Shown here in pieces: positions 1 through 8,443 of a stretch of DNA of 33,652 bases (positions within the stretch are counted from its first letter, which is position 1; each line of letters opens with the position of its first letter). Both the position numbers and the translations under genes were made by a program. The notes below the pieces were generated by a model. That model did not search any database, was not told the origin of the DNA, and saw nothing but the letters and a program-made list of their open reading frames with translations. Source of the DNA: UBA4742 sp002403895 (lineage in GTDB: Bacteria; Actinomycetota; Acidimicrobiia; Acidimicrobiales; Acidimicrobilacustridaceae); NCBI GenBank assembly GCA_036823295.1, contig DAISGD010000038.1, positions 1 to 33,652 on the forward strand, given 5' to 3'.

Positions 1-72
1 GTTGATAGGCCGGAGGTGTAAGCACGGTGACGTGTTCAGCCGACCGGTACTAATCGGCCGAGGGCTTGGATT
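1..72 (+). rRNA. rrl: 23S ribosomal RNA, 3' end (partial)
   Basis: The first bases match the conserved 3' terminus of bacterial 23S rRNA: the GTTGATAGGCCGG block at the very start, then ACCGGTACTAAT at about 44-55 and the closing helix strand. The 5' part lies outside the window. The exact 3' end is estimated by comparison with E. coli 23S and could be off by a few bases. A spacer follows (about 73-157) with a small CCGGT/ACCGG hairpin at 121-135, and then 5S rRNA, so this is the tail of an rRNA operon on the plus strand. Confidence 0.93.
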
Positions 73-157
73 AACAATGACGCTTGTGCTCGCTATGGAG
101 TTCTTCAGGGGCTAGAGCGCCCGGTTTCTGACCGGTGTGCTCGTCCTTGGCAACAGA

Positions 158-274
<117 letters not shown>

Positions 275-283
275 TTTCGCCCT

Positions 284-317
284 GAACGGGGCCCCTTTGG
301 GGCCCCGTTCTTCGTTT
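284..317 (+). terminator. Intrinsic terminator of the rRNA operon
   Basis: A perfect 12-bp stem, GAACGGGGCCCC (284-295) with GGGGCCCCGTTC (299-310), closes on a TTT loop and is followed by a T-rich run, TTCGTTTTC. It lies ten bases past the 5S end and before the promoter of the next gene, which fits an rRNA operon terminator. Confidence 0.92.
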
Positions 318-340
318 TCGGCCCGGGTCGGTGTCTCCGG

Positions 341-346
341 TACGCT
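341..346 (+). promoter_or_regulatory. Leaderless-type -10 (TACGCT) for the TPR gene
   Basis: TACGCT fits TANNNT and ends 7 nt before the ATG at 354, with no Shine-Dalgarno between. The transcript would begin at or next to the start codon. It lies just past the rRNA terminator, so this gene should have its own promoter. Confidence 0.55.
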
Positions 347-353
347 GAGCGCC

Positions 354-1574
354 ATGGCTACGCCCCCTCGCCCTCCTTCGTCGCGCCGTTCGAGCGGTGG
401 GGGCTCAGGTCGCCGAGCCTCTGGCTCCGGTTCCGGCGAGTCGTCATCCGGCCGTTCAGGTTCCAGTTCCCGGGGAAGTTCCCGTTCCCGGGGTGGCTCG
501 AGTAGGCGCTCCTCGGGCTCATCCCCCCGGTCGTCATCGCGCCGCTCCTCGGATACCAGCGAACGCGCCGAAGGCAGCGAGCGGTCGAGCAGCCCCCGTC
601 GCTCCCGACCCAGCCCACGCGCTGGATCGCGCTCCCGGTCGGCGGCTCGCTCGGGAAGCGCCCGGCGGTCGTCGCGACGCTCGTCGTCCCGGCAGCCGGA
701 GGAGCGCCCCATGGTCGGGGACCCGAAGTGGGGTGGCCTGGCCCGACGTGCCGCAGGCCGCTTGGAAGAGGGCGGCTCCGGCGCCTCATCCACCTGGCGG
801 GAGGTCATGGCCGCGGCGCGCGAGGAGGCCGAACGTCATGGTCCGACCGACCGTTCGATAGACGAGTGGGTGCGGGTCGACGAGGTGCGCGACGAGGCCA
901 GCAATGCGGTCTCACGGGGAAGGCGTCCGGCCGCCGATGACCGGGTCGAACTCGAAGACGAGGTGCGGGTCGAGCTGAACCGCTCGGTCGGCCCCACCCG
1001 GGCCCCTCGGTTGGAGCAACGTCTGGCCGATGCCACCAGGGCGTTCGGCGCTGAGCGCTACGGCGACGCGGCCCGCATCCTGCGCAAGCTGGCCGAGGAG
1101 GCCCCCCGGGTGGCGGCGGTGCGGGAGCTGTACGGCCTCACCCTGTACCGGCAAGGCAAATGGCGACCCGCCGTCAAGGAACTGGAGGCGTTTCGCATGT
1201 TGACCGCTTCCACCGAGCAGCACCCGGTGCTGGCCGACTGTTACCGGGCCCAGGGCGACACCGCCACGGTGGACGAGCTGTGGGAGGAGCTGCGCAGCGC
1301 CTCGCCCAGCGCGGAACTGGTGGTGGAGGGACGGATCGTGGTGGCCGGCAGCCTGGCCGACCGCGGTGACCTGCCGGGTGCCATCCGCGTGCTCGAGCAG
1401 GGATGGAGGATGCCGCGTCGCCCCCGAGACCACCACCTGCGCCGGGCGTACGCCCTGGCCGACCTCTATGAGCGAGCCGGGGATGTGGCCCGGGCCCGGG
1501 AGCTGTTCGGAAGGCTGGCGGCGGCCGACCCGGCGTTTGCCGACGTGCGCACGCGGCTCCACGCCTTGAACTGA
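354..1574 (+). CDS. Arg/Ser-rich TPR-repeat protein
   Basis: This 406-residue protein has two unlike halves. Residues about 8-118 are almost only Ser, Arg, Gly and Pro, with many RS, SR and RSS dipeptides, and must be disordered and strongly basic. After a Met-Val-Gly-Asp-Pro-Lys segment near residue 120 comes a linker rich in charged residues. From about residue 225 there are helical repeats of TPR type (for example YGDAARILRKLAEEAPRVAA, and near the C-terminus DVARARELFGRLAAADPAFA). TPRs bind proteins; the basic tail could bind nucleic acid, but that is inference. The reading frame stays open back to 135, through the 5S gene, so I start at ATG 354, which sits 7 nt after a TANNNT -10. A shorter form from ATG 711 would lack the RS region. 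The specific function is unknown to me. Confidence 0.8.
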   Translation: MATPPRPPSSRRSSGGGSGRRASGSGSGESSSGRSGSSSRGSSRSRGGSSRRSSGSSPRSSSRRSSDTSERAEGSERSSSPRRSRPSPRAGSRSRSAARSGSARRSSRRSSSRQPEERPMVGDPKWGGLARRAAGRLEEGGSGASSTWREVMAAAREEAERHGPTDRSIDEWVRVDEVRDEASNAVSRGRRPAADDRVELEDEVRVELNRSVGPTRAPRLEQRLADATRAFGAERYGDAARILRKLAEEAPRVAAVRELYGLTLYRQGKWRPAVKELEAFRMLTASTEQHPVLADCYRAQGDTATVDELWEELRSASPSAELVVEGRIVVAGSLADRGDLPGAIRVLEQGWRMPRRPRDHHLRRAYALADLYERAGDVARARELFGRLAAADPAFADVRTRLHALN

Positions 1575-1611
1575 GGATCTTCGCCACTGGGATGGCTCCC
1601 GGTGCCTCGCC

Positions 1612-1617
1612 TAAGGT
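1612..1617 (+). promoter_or_regulatory. -10 element (TAAGGT) for the aldolase gene
   Basis: TAAGGT fits the actinobacterial TANNNT -10. Transcription from about 1624 would give a leader of some 60 nt with a GAGGAG ribosome site shortly before ATG 1686. No convincing -35 is seen. A hairpin with an 8-bp stem (1585-1604) lies just upstream. Confidence 0.45.
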
Positions 1618-1685
1618 GGGAGGACCAGGGGCGCGGGCCCGACAGCCCGACGCCGACGCATCGGTGCAATGAGACGAGGAGTGGC

Positions 1686-2741
<1,056 letters not shown>

Positions 2742-2825
2742 CGCGCCCATGCCGGCACGGCCCGTGTTGGCGTGATTCGCTCGCCGTGACGGCGAGGGTG
2801 CGCGACAGGAACCCGTTTCCGCCGG

Positions 2826-2831
2826 TAGATT
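2826..2831 (+). promoter_or_regulatory. -10 element (TAGATT) for korAB
   Basis: TAGATT fits TANNNT. GCGACA at 2802-2807, 18 nt upstream, is a partial -35. Transcription would begin inside the 10-bp tandem repeat at 2832-2861, giving a leader of about 90 nt. KorA itself has a clear ribosome site, so this is a leadered gene, unlike most neighbours. Confidence 0.4.
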
Positions 2832-2861
2832 GACCCAGCGCGACCCAGCGCGACCCAGCGC
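2832..2861 (+). repeat. Three perfect tandem copies of a 10-bp unit in the korA leader
   Basis: The unit GACCCAGCGC occurs three times without mismatch at 2832-2841, 2842-2851 and 2852-2861. It begins right after the proposed -10 of korAB, so the start of the transcript would lie in the repeat. Function is unknown. Confidence 0.9.
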
Positions 2862-2930
2862 GGCCGACAGGCCGCCCTACACGACCAGTCAAGAACCACC
2901 AGTCACGACGAGCAGGACAAGGGGGTCCTC

Positions 2931-4805
2931 GTGTCAGACACCGCGGAGCGCGTAGCGCCCATGGAGCTGGACCGGGTCATCATTCGCTTCGCTGGCGATT
3001 CCGGCGACGGCATGCAGTTGACCGGCGACCGGTTCACCAGCGCCAGCGCCTTGTTCGGCAACGACCTGGCTACGTTGCCGGTGTTCCCCGCCGAGATCCG
3101 GGCGCCGGCCGGGACGCTGGCCGGCGTGTCGGCCTTCCAGGTCCACATCTCCGACCACGACATCACCACGCCAGGCGATGCCCCCAACGTGTTGGTGGCC
3201 ATGAACCCGGCCGCCCTGCGCTCCGAAATCGGTGAGCTCGAGCCGGGCGGCACGGTCATCTTGAACATCGACACCTTTGACGAGCGCAACCTGACCAAGG
3301 CGGGCTACGCCGAGAACCCGCTGAGCGACGGGAGCCTCAAGGGCTATCAGGTCTACGAGGTCCCGATGAGTTCGATCACCAAGGAGGCGTGCGCTCCTTT
3401 GGGGGTCAAGCCGCGTGACGCCGATCGCTCGAAGAACTTCTTCGCCCTCGGGCTCATCTCGTGGATGTACACCCGGCCCGACAAGGACACCATCGAGTGG
3501 ATCGAGGCCAAGTTCGCCTCGAAGCCGCAGGTGCGCGACGCCAACCTGGCCGCCTTCCGGGCCGGTCACGCCTTCGGTGAGACGGCCGAGCTGTTCGACC
3601 ATCCGTACCAGGTCAAGCCCGCGCCCCAGCGACCGGGCCAGTACACCAACATCACCGGGAACACGGCGCTGGCGTGGGGCCTGGTCGCCGCCGGCCAGCT
3701 CGCGCAACTCCCGATCTTCCTGGGGTCGTACCCGATCACCCCCGCCTCCGACATCCTTCACGAGTTGTCCAAGCACAAGAACTTCGGGGTGCGGACGCTG
3801 CAAGCCGAAGACGAGATCGCCGGGATCGGGGCCGCCCTGGGCGCCTCGTTCGGGGGCCACCTCGGCATCACCACCACCAGCGGGCCCGGCTTGGCCCTCA
3901 AGTCCGAGACCATCGGGCTCGCCATCAGCCTCGAGCTGCCGCTGCTGGTCATCGACATCCAGCGCGGGGGACCGTCGACCGGCTTGCCGACCAAGACCGA
4001 GCAGAGCGATCTGCTGATGGCCATGTACGGGCACCACGGCGAATCACCGCTTCCCATCATCGCCCCCTTCAGCCCGTCGAACTGCTTCGAGGTGGCCATC
4101 GAGGCGGCCCGTCTGGCGCTCACCTATCGCACCCCGGTGATCTTGTTGTCCGACGGCTATATCGCCAACGGCTCGGAGCCATGGCTGATCCCCGATGCCT
4201 CGACGTTGGACCCCATCCCGGTCACGTTCGCCACCGAACCGAACCACGTGGGCGACGACGGCGAAGCCGAGTTCTGGCCCTACCTGCGAGACCCTGAAAC
4301 CCTGGCCCGCCCGCTGGCGTTGCCCGGCACTCCCGGGCTCATGCACCGCATTGGTGGCATCGAGAAGGAAGAGGGCTCGGGCAACATCAGCTACGACCCC
4401 GAGAACCACGAGCTGATGGTGAAGATCCGGGCCGCCAAGGTGGCCGGCATCGCCAACAACATCCCTGAGCTCGACGTCATCGGTGACGTCGACGATGCCG
4501 AGATCCTGGTGTTGGGTTGGGGCTCGACCTGGGGGGCCATCAGCGGCGCGGTGGACCGGGTGCGCGCCCGCGGTCGGCGGGTGGCCCAGGCTCACCTCAT
4601 CCATCTCAACCCGTTCCCCCCCAATCTCGGCGAGGTGCTGGTCCGATACCCCAAGGTCCTCGTACCGGAGATGAACCTGGGACAGCTCAACCGGCTGTTG
4701 CGGGCCGAGTATCTGGTCGACGTCCGCTCGGTGACCAAGGTAAGGGGCGTGCCCTTCACCGCCGGCGAGCTGGAGCACGCAATCCTGGAGGTCCTCGATG
4801 ACTGA
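2931..4805 (+). CDS. korA: 2-oxoglutarate:ferredoxin oxidoreductase, alpha (gamma-alpha fused) subunit
   Basis: This 624-residue subunit pairs with KorB to decarboxylate 2-oxoglutarate to succinyl-CoA, passing electrons to ferredoxin; it stands in for or supplements 2-oxoglutarate dehydrogenase in the TCA cycle of many actinobacteria. Residues about 14-200 form the gamma domain (VIIRFAGDSGDGMQLTGDRF near the start), and about 235-620 the alpha domain, with GSYPITPASDILHEL, QAEDEIAGIGAALGAS, GITTTSGPGLALKSE, the QRGGPSTGLPTKTEQ loop and EMNLGQLNRLLR. This fused layout and length are those of mycobacterial KorA. The GTG start at 2931 has AAGGGGG at 2919-2925. KorB overlaps its end by 8 nt, which implies translational coupling. 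The exact 2-oxoacid is inferred from family resemblance, so pyruvate or a branched-chain substrate is not excluded. Confidence 0.93.
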   Translation: MSDTAERVAPMELDRVIIRFAGDSGDGMQLTGDRFTSASALFGNDLATLPVFPAEIRAPAGTLAGVSAFQVHISDHDITTPGDAPNVLVAMNPAALRSEIGELEPGGTVILNIDTFDERNLTKAGYAENPLSDGSLKGYQVYEVPMSSITKEACAPLGVKPRDADRSKNFFALGLISWMYTRPDKDTIEWIEAKFASKPQVRDANLAAFRAGHAFGETAELFDHPYQVKPAPQRPGQYTNITGNTALAWGLVAAGQLAQLPIFLGSYPITPASDILHELSKHKNFGVRTLQAEDEIAGIGAALGASFGGHLGITTTSGPGLALKSETIGLAISLELPLLVIDIQRGGPSTGLPTKTEQSDLLMAMYGHHGESPLPIIAPFSPSNCFEVAIEAARLALTYRTPVILLSDGYIANGSEPWLIPDASTLDPIPVTFATEPNHVGDDGEAEFWPYLRDPETLARPLALPGTPGLMHRIGGIEKEEGSGNISYDPENHELMVKIRAAKVAGIANNIPELDVIGDVDDAEILVLGWGSTWGAISGAVDRVRARGRRVAQAHLIHLNPFPPNLGEVLVRYPKVLVPEMNLGQLNRLLRAEYLVDVRSVTKVRGVPFTAGELEHAILEVLDD

Positions 4806-5814
4806 CACCACCATCCCCGTCACCGCCCGCAAAGACTGGTCCAGTGACCAGGAGGTGCGTTGGTGCCCCGGCTGCGGCGACTATTCGATCCTGGCCGCGG
4901 TGCAATTCCTCATGCCTGATCTGGGAGTGTCGCGGGAGAACACGGTGTTCGTCTCCGGCATCGGCTGTGCGGCGCGCTTCCCCTACTACATGAACACCTA
5001 CGGCATGCACAGCATCCATGGGCGGGCCCCGGCCATCGCCACGGGGCTCGCCGTGGCGCGGCCCGATCTCGACGTCTGGGTGGTGGGCGGCGACGGCGAC
5101 ATGTTGTCCATCGGCGGCAATCACCTCATCCATGCCCTGCGTCGCAACGTCAACCTGACCATCCTCATGTTCAACAACCAGATCTATGGGTTGACCAAGG
5201 GGCAGTACTCACCGACCAGTGAGGTGGGCAAGGTCACCAAGAGCACGCCGTTCGGCTCCATCGATCACCCCTTCAACCCCATCAGCGTGGCCATCGGGGC
5301 CGAGGCCACGTTCGTGGCCCGCACCCACGACCTGGACCGTCATCACATGATGGACATGTTCCGCCGGGCGCACGATCACCAGGGCGCCTCCTTCGTCGAG
5401 ATCTACCAGAACTGCAACGTCTTCAACGACGGTGCCTTCATCGAGATCACCGGCAAGGAGCAGCGGGACCAGATGCTCATCCGGTTGCAACACGGCGAGC
5501 CCATCCGTTTCGGGCCCGACCTCGAAAAGGGCGTGGTGATGGGGGCCGACGGCAAGCTGCGCATCGTGGCCGTGGCCGACGTGGGCGGGGACGCCATCTT
5601 GGTGCACGACGAGACCAACCAGGGGTTGGCCTTCCAGCTTTCGCAGCTGTCGAGCGGGCCCCACGAGCCGACCCCGATCGGGGTCTTCCGGGCCGTCGAG
5701 CGGCCCGACTACGGCAGCGAGGTGAGTCGCCAGTTGGCCCAGTCGCACGAGCGCAGTGGGCCCGGCGATCTGCAGGCCCTGCTGCGGTCCGGCGCCACCT
5801 GGACAGTTGACTAG
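4798..5814 (+). CDS. korB: 2-oxoglutarate:ferredoxin oxidoreductase, beta subunit
   Basis: The 338-residue beta subunit binds thiamine diphosphate and one [4Fe-4S] cluster. The four expected cluster cysteines are present: C23 and C26 in RWCPGCGDYS, C57 in SGIGCAARFP, and C206 in IYQNCNVF. The ThDP/Mg motif is GGDGDMLSIGGNHL (97-110) followed by NNQIYGLTKGQYSPTS. It starts at ATG 4798 inside the end of korA and has no other start with a better context. There is no ferredoxin-like subunit or ferredoxin gene beside it, so the electron acceptor is encoded elsewhere. Its TAG stop lies in a CTAG palindrome that also supplies the TAG stop of the convergent DUF1015 gene. Confidence 0.95.
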   Translation: MTDTTIPVTARKDWSSDQEVRWCPGCGDYSILAAVQFLMPDLGVSRENTVFVSGIGCAARFPYYMNTYGMHSIHGRAPAIATGLAVARPDLDVWVVGGDGDMLSIGGNHLIHALRRNVNLTILMFNNQIYGLTKGQYSPTSEVGKVTKSTPFGSIDHPFNPISVAIGAEATFVARTHDLDRHHMMDMFRRAHDHQGASFVEIYQNCNVFNDGAFIEITGKEQRDQMLIRLQHGEPIRFGPDLEKGVVMGADGKLRIVAVADVGGDAILVHDETNQGLAFQLSQLSSGPHEPTPIGVFRAVERPDYGSEVSRQLAQSHERSGPGDLQALLRSGATWTVD

Positions 5815-6998
5815 AGGAGCCTGAACACCACGCCGGTACGGGGCTTGGGGTGGAAGAACGTCGTCTTGGGAGGCATGCGCTCGCCGCCCTGGGCGATGTC
5901 GATGATCTGTGCCACCGACGCAGGGCGCAGCAGGACGCCGGCCTGGGCCTGACCAGTTGCCACCTTGCGCACCACCTGGTCGACCCCGTGCTGGAACGTC
6001 AGCTCATGGGCCGGGAGGCCGGCCAGGGCCACATCGAGCCGGCTCGAATCCAGCTCGGGCGTGCCGGTCAGGGCCTGGGCCCGGGGGCGGAGGAACCAGG
6101 CGCCCATGGCGGTGACCAGCACCAGGGCGCCCTGCTCGCCCATACGCTCGGCGATGTCCGGGCCGATCCCGCCGGCGGGGGTGACCACGAACCAGGCCTC
6201 GAGCATTGCCGGCAGGTCGACATCGTCGGGGAGGCCGCCGATGAGGCGGTGGATGGGCAGGACGTTCAGCTCATTGTCCACCAGCTCGACCACGTAAACG
6301 AGGGCGGCCTCGCTGGCCGCGTCGGGCCCGGCCCCCGCCGCTCGTTGCTCGTCGCGGTAGGCGAGCGAGGTCTCATAGCGGTGATGGCCGTCGGCGATGA
6401 CCACCGGGTTCGAGCCCACCGCTTCGGTGATGGCCGCCACCCGCTCGGTATCGCTGATGGGCCACAGGAGATGGTGAACGCCGTCCTCGTCGGTCCAGGC
6501 GGCGAGCGGCGGATCACTCACCTCGAGGAGCTTGGACAGCCCGGCCGAGGGGGACAGGCCCCACACCGCTGACAGGTTGGCCCGGGCGCCTCGGAGCAGG
6601 TTCAGCCGGTCGCTCTTGGCCTTGGGAGTGGTGTGCTCATGGGGGAGGATGCCGCCTTCGCCGGGACGGGACAGCTCGAGCGCCCCGAACACCCCGGTGG
6701 TCCCGCGCTGGTGACCGGTCTCGTCGATGGACTCCATGCGGTAGACGTAGAAGGACGGGTCGGGGTCTTGCACCAGGGTGCCGTCGACCAGCCAGCGGCG
6801 CAGCGTGTCACCCGCCTCGCGGTAGGGATCGTCGCCGTCAATGGGTAGGTCGATGACCACCGCGTTGGCGCGATGACCAGCGGCCAGACGGGAACGGTCC
6901 TCGTCGTCGAGCACGTCGTAGGGGGGCGAGGTGACCAGGGCGAGGTCGGCGCGGGCGATGTCGTAGTGGACACCGCGGAACGGCAGGAAGCGGGGCAC
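5811..6998 (-). CDS. DUF1015 family protein
   Basis: The protein of about 395 residues belongs to the DUF1015 family, which is widespread but without a function I can state. Family blocks seen are LPFRGVHYD at the N-terminus, TSPPYDVLDDEDRSR, ANAVVIDLP, GILPHEHTTPKAKSDRLNLL near residue 125, and the hallmark VIADGHHRYETSLAYRDE near 200. The C-terminus has KTTFFHPKPRTGVVFRLL, also typical. The frame is open upstream as far as 7208, but that Pro/Gly-rich extension runs into the divergent HAD gene and is not like the family. I therefore start at GTG 6998, preceded by TACGAA at leaderless spacing. It shares a 71-nt intergenic region with the HAD gene. Confidence 0.88.
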   Translation of the reverse strand: MPRFLPFRGVHYDIARADLALVTSPPYDVLDDEDRSRLAAGHRANAVVIDLPIDGDDPYREAGDTLRRWLVDGTLVQDPDPSFYVYRMESIDETGHQRGTTGVFGALELSRPGEGGILPHEHTTPKAKSDRLNLLRGARANLSAVWGLSPSAGLSKLLEVSDPPLAAWTDEDGVHHLLWPISDTERVAAITEAVGSNPVVIADGHHRYETSLAYRDEQRAAGAGPDAASEAALVYVVELVDNELNVLPIHRLIGGLPDDVDLPAMLEAWFVVTPAGGIGPDIAERMGEQGALVLVTAMGAWFLRPRAQALTGTPELDSSRLDVALAGLPAHELTFQHGVDQVVRKVATGQAQAGVLLRPASVAQIIDIAQGGERMPPKTTFFHPKPRTGVVFRLL

Positions 6999-7004
6999 CC
7001 TCAA

Positions 7005-7010
7005 TTCGTA
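7005..7010 (-). promoter_or_regulatory. Possible leaderless-type -10 (TACGAA) for the DUF1015 gene
   Basis: On the minus strand TACGAA ends 6 nt before GTG 6998. The last base departs from TANNNT, but the position is that of the other leaderless promoters in this window. The intervening TTGAGG could act as a weak ribosome site instead. Confidence 0.3.
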
Positions 7011-7055
7011 GCAGACCCGGGGGCACCCCTCTTCCGCCGGGTGGCCGCCGGGTCC

Positions 7056-7061
7056 TAAGGT
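7056..7061 (+). promoter_or_regulatory. Leaderless-type -10 (TAAGGT) for the HAD gene
   Basis: TAAGGT ends 8 nt before ATG 7070. The intervening bases are nearly all C and G, with no purine-rich ribosome site. Confidence 0.55.
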
Positions 7062-7069
7062 GCGCCCCC

Positions 7070-7876
7070 ATGGCCTGGGTGCTCGACCTCGACGGGGTGA
7101 TCTGGCGAGGATCGGACCCGATCCCTGGCTCGGCTGAGGCGGTGGGTCGCCTCCGGGCGGCGGGGGAGGAGGTGTGGTTCGTGACGAACAACGCCTACCC
7201 GCCGGCATCAGAGGTGGCGGCCAAGCTTGTTGCCCAAGGCATCGACCCCGGTGAGCGCCTCGTGACCTCGCCCATGGCGGTCGCCCGGCTGGTGGGGGAC
7301 GGCGAACGGGTGCTGGCCTGTGCCGGTCCCGGTGTGTTCGAAACGCTCAGAGCTCGTGGTCTGGACGTGGTGGATGCCGCCGACGCGGGCGACGAGGGGC
7401 GGCCCTTCGATGTGGTCGTGGTCGGGCTGCACCGCGACTTCGACTATCGCCGCCTGGCGGCCGCCGCCGACGCCGCCCGCTCCGGGGCGCGCCTCATCGC
7501 CACCAACGACGACACCACCTACCCGGCGGAGGGCGGCCAGCTCCAGCCCGGGGCCGGCGCGCTGCTGGCGGCCGTGGTGGCCGCATCAGGAGCGACGGCC
7601 ACGATCGCAGGTAAGCCCTACCCCCCGATGGTTGACCTGGTGCGCGAGCTGGCTGGCCCCCAGGGCATCGCCGTGGGGGATCGGGCTGACACCGACGGGC
7701 GTTTCGCCCGGGCGCTGGGCTATCGCTTCGGCCTGGTGCTCACCGGGGTCACTGGCGTCGGAGGTCTGCCCGTGGATCCGTCGCCTGACGAGGTCGCCCC
7801 TGACTTGGCGGCACTCGTTGACCGCATTTCGGCTGATTGGGCCGGAACTCCGGAGGATCGGGCCGGGCCGAACTAG
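7070..7876 (+). CDS. HAD-superfamily class IIA phosphatase (NagD-like)
   Basis: The 268-residue protein is a haloacid-dehalogenase phosphatase of the NagD/p-nitrophenylphosphatase type, which hydrolyses small phosphate esters in the cytoplasm. Motif I is LDLDGVIW with the nucleophile D6 and acid D8, motif II is FVTNN near residue 40, motif III lysine is K182 in GKPYPP, and motif IV is GDRADTDG at 203-210. The cap lies between motifs II and III, as in class IIA. A HAD phosphatase (Rv1692) sits in the same place upstream of tlyA in M. tuberculosis, where it has been linked to glycerol 3-phosphate removal; the same substrate here is only a suggestion. ATG 7070 has a leaderless-type -10. Its TAG stop is part of the -10 of the next gene. 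Confidence 0.92.
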   Translation: MAWVLDLDGVIWRGSDPIPGSAEAVGRLRAAGEEVWFVTNNAYPPASEVAAKLVAQGIDPGERLVTSPMAVARLVGDGERVLACAGPGVFETLRARGLDVVDAADAGDEGRPFDVVVVGLHRDFDYRRLAAAADAARSGARLIATNDDTTYPAEGGQLQPGAGALLAAVVAASGATATIAGKPYPPMVDLVRELAGPQGIAVGDRADTDGRFARALGYRFGLVLTGVTGVGGLPVDPSPDEVAPDLAALVDRISADWAGTPEDRAGPN

Positions 7877-7879
7877 AGT
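7874..7879 (+). promoter_or_regulatory. Leaderless-type -10 (TAGAGT) overlapping the HAD stop codon
   Basis: TAGAGT ends 7 nt before ATG 7887 and its TAG is the stop codon of the HAD gene (7874-7876). No ribosome site is seen. Confidence 0.55.
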
Positions 7880-7886
7880 CGGGCTT

Positions 7887-8405
7887 ATGGCTGACAACGA
7901 CATCCTTGCCCGTTCTCGCGACGCCGGAGCTGATGCGGTGCAGAAGGCGACCGACGCCGTCGACCAGTTCGTGAGCCAGCTCAACAAGGCGTCAGATCAA
8001 ATGAACAAGCGGTCCGAGGACCAGGTCCGCCAGGCCCAGGAGTTCATGACCGATGCGTTCGAGCGCGGACGGAAAGCGACCGAGCGGTTGGTAGGGACGG
8101 TCGACAAGGAGTTGCGGGCCCAGATAGCGGCTCTCCGCAAGGAGATGCAGCGGCTCGAGCGTCGGCTGAACGAAGCGGGGCGTCGGGCGGGCCTCTCTGG
8201 CGGTCGTCGCGCTCCGGCCNNNNNNNNNNNNNNNNNNNNNNNNNNNNNNNNNNNNNNNNNNNNNNNNNNNNNNNNNNNNNNNNNNNNNNNNNNNNNNNNN
8301 NNNNNNNNNNNNNNNNNNNCGGCCAAGAAGACCGCGGCCAAGAAGACCGCGGCCAAGAAGACCGCAGCCAAGAAGGCTACGGCCAAGAAGACCGCAGCAC
8401 GCTGA
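7887..8405 (+). CDS. Coiled-coil protein with a Lys/Ala-rich repeat tail (phasin- or histone H1-like), interrupted by a gap
   Basis: Residues 1 to about 100 are amphipathic and predicted coiled-coil, with heptad-like runs such as LRAQIAALRKEMQRLERRL, and resemble phasin or heparin-binding-hemagglutinin type proteins. The C-terminus is a tail of AKKTA pentapeptides like the tails of actinobacterial HU and of histone H1. One hundred N fall between Ala111 and the tail, so its true length is unknown. The frame is open on both sides and meets correctly only if the real gap is 1 modulo 3, as the 100-N filler happens to be. The tail probably binds DNA or another polyanion; the head may self-assemble. 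ATG 7887 has a leaderless -10. The gene lies between the HAD gene and tlyA, where M. tuberculosis has the small gene Rv1693. Confidence 0.8.
   Translation: MADNDILARSRDAGADAVQKATDAVDQFVSQLNKASDQMNKRSEDQVRQAQEFMTDAFERGRKATERLVGTVDKELRAQIAALRKEMQRLERRLNEAGRRAGLSGGRRAPAXXXXXXXXXXXXXXXXXXXXXXXXXXXXXXXXXXAKKTAAKKTAAKKTAAKKATAKKTAAR
8220..8319. other. Assembly gap (100 N)
   Basis: Exactly 100 undetermined bases, the usual filler for a gap of unknown size. It lies at the start of a 15-bp tandem repeat inside a coding region, which is the likely reason the assembly broke. Confidence 0.98.
8322..8396 (+). repeat. 15-bp coding tandem repeat (AKKTA units)
   Basis: Five copies of GCCAAGAAGACCGCG or close variants (8322, 8337, 8352, 8367, 8382) encode Ala-Lys-Lys-Thr-Ala. 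The fourth copy reads AKKAT. More copies very likely lie in the gap just upstream. Confidence 0.9.
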
Positions 8406-8443
8406 GCCCGCTCGTCCCACTGGAACTCGGTCGTCGCTGACTC

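Noticed and set aside
2780..2796. Hairpin CTCGCCG/CGGCGAG after fbaB as a terminator
   Set aside because: The 7-bp stem is good but is followed by GC-rich sequence without a T-run.
8322..8396. Regular 15-bp repeats as a CRISPR-like array
   Set aside because: The copies are adjacent without spacers, in frame, and encode AKKTA.
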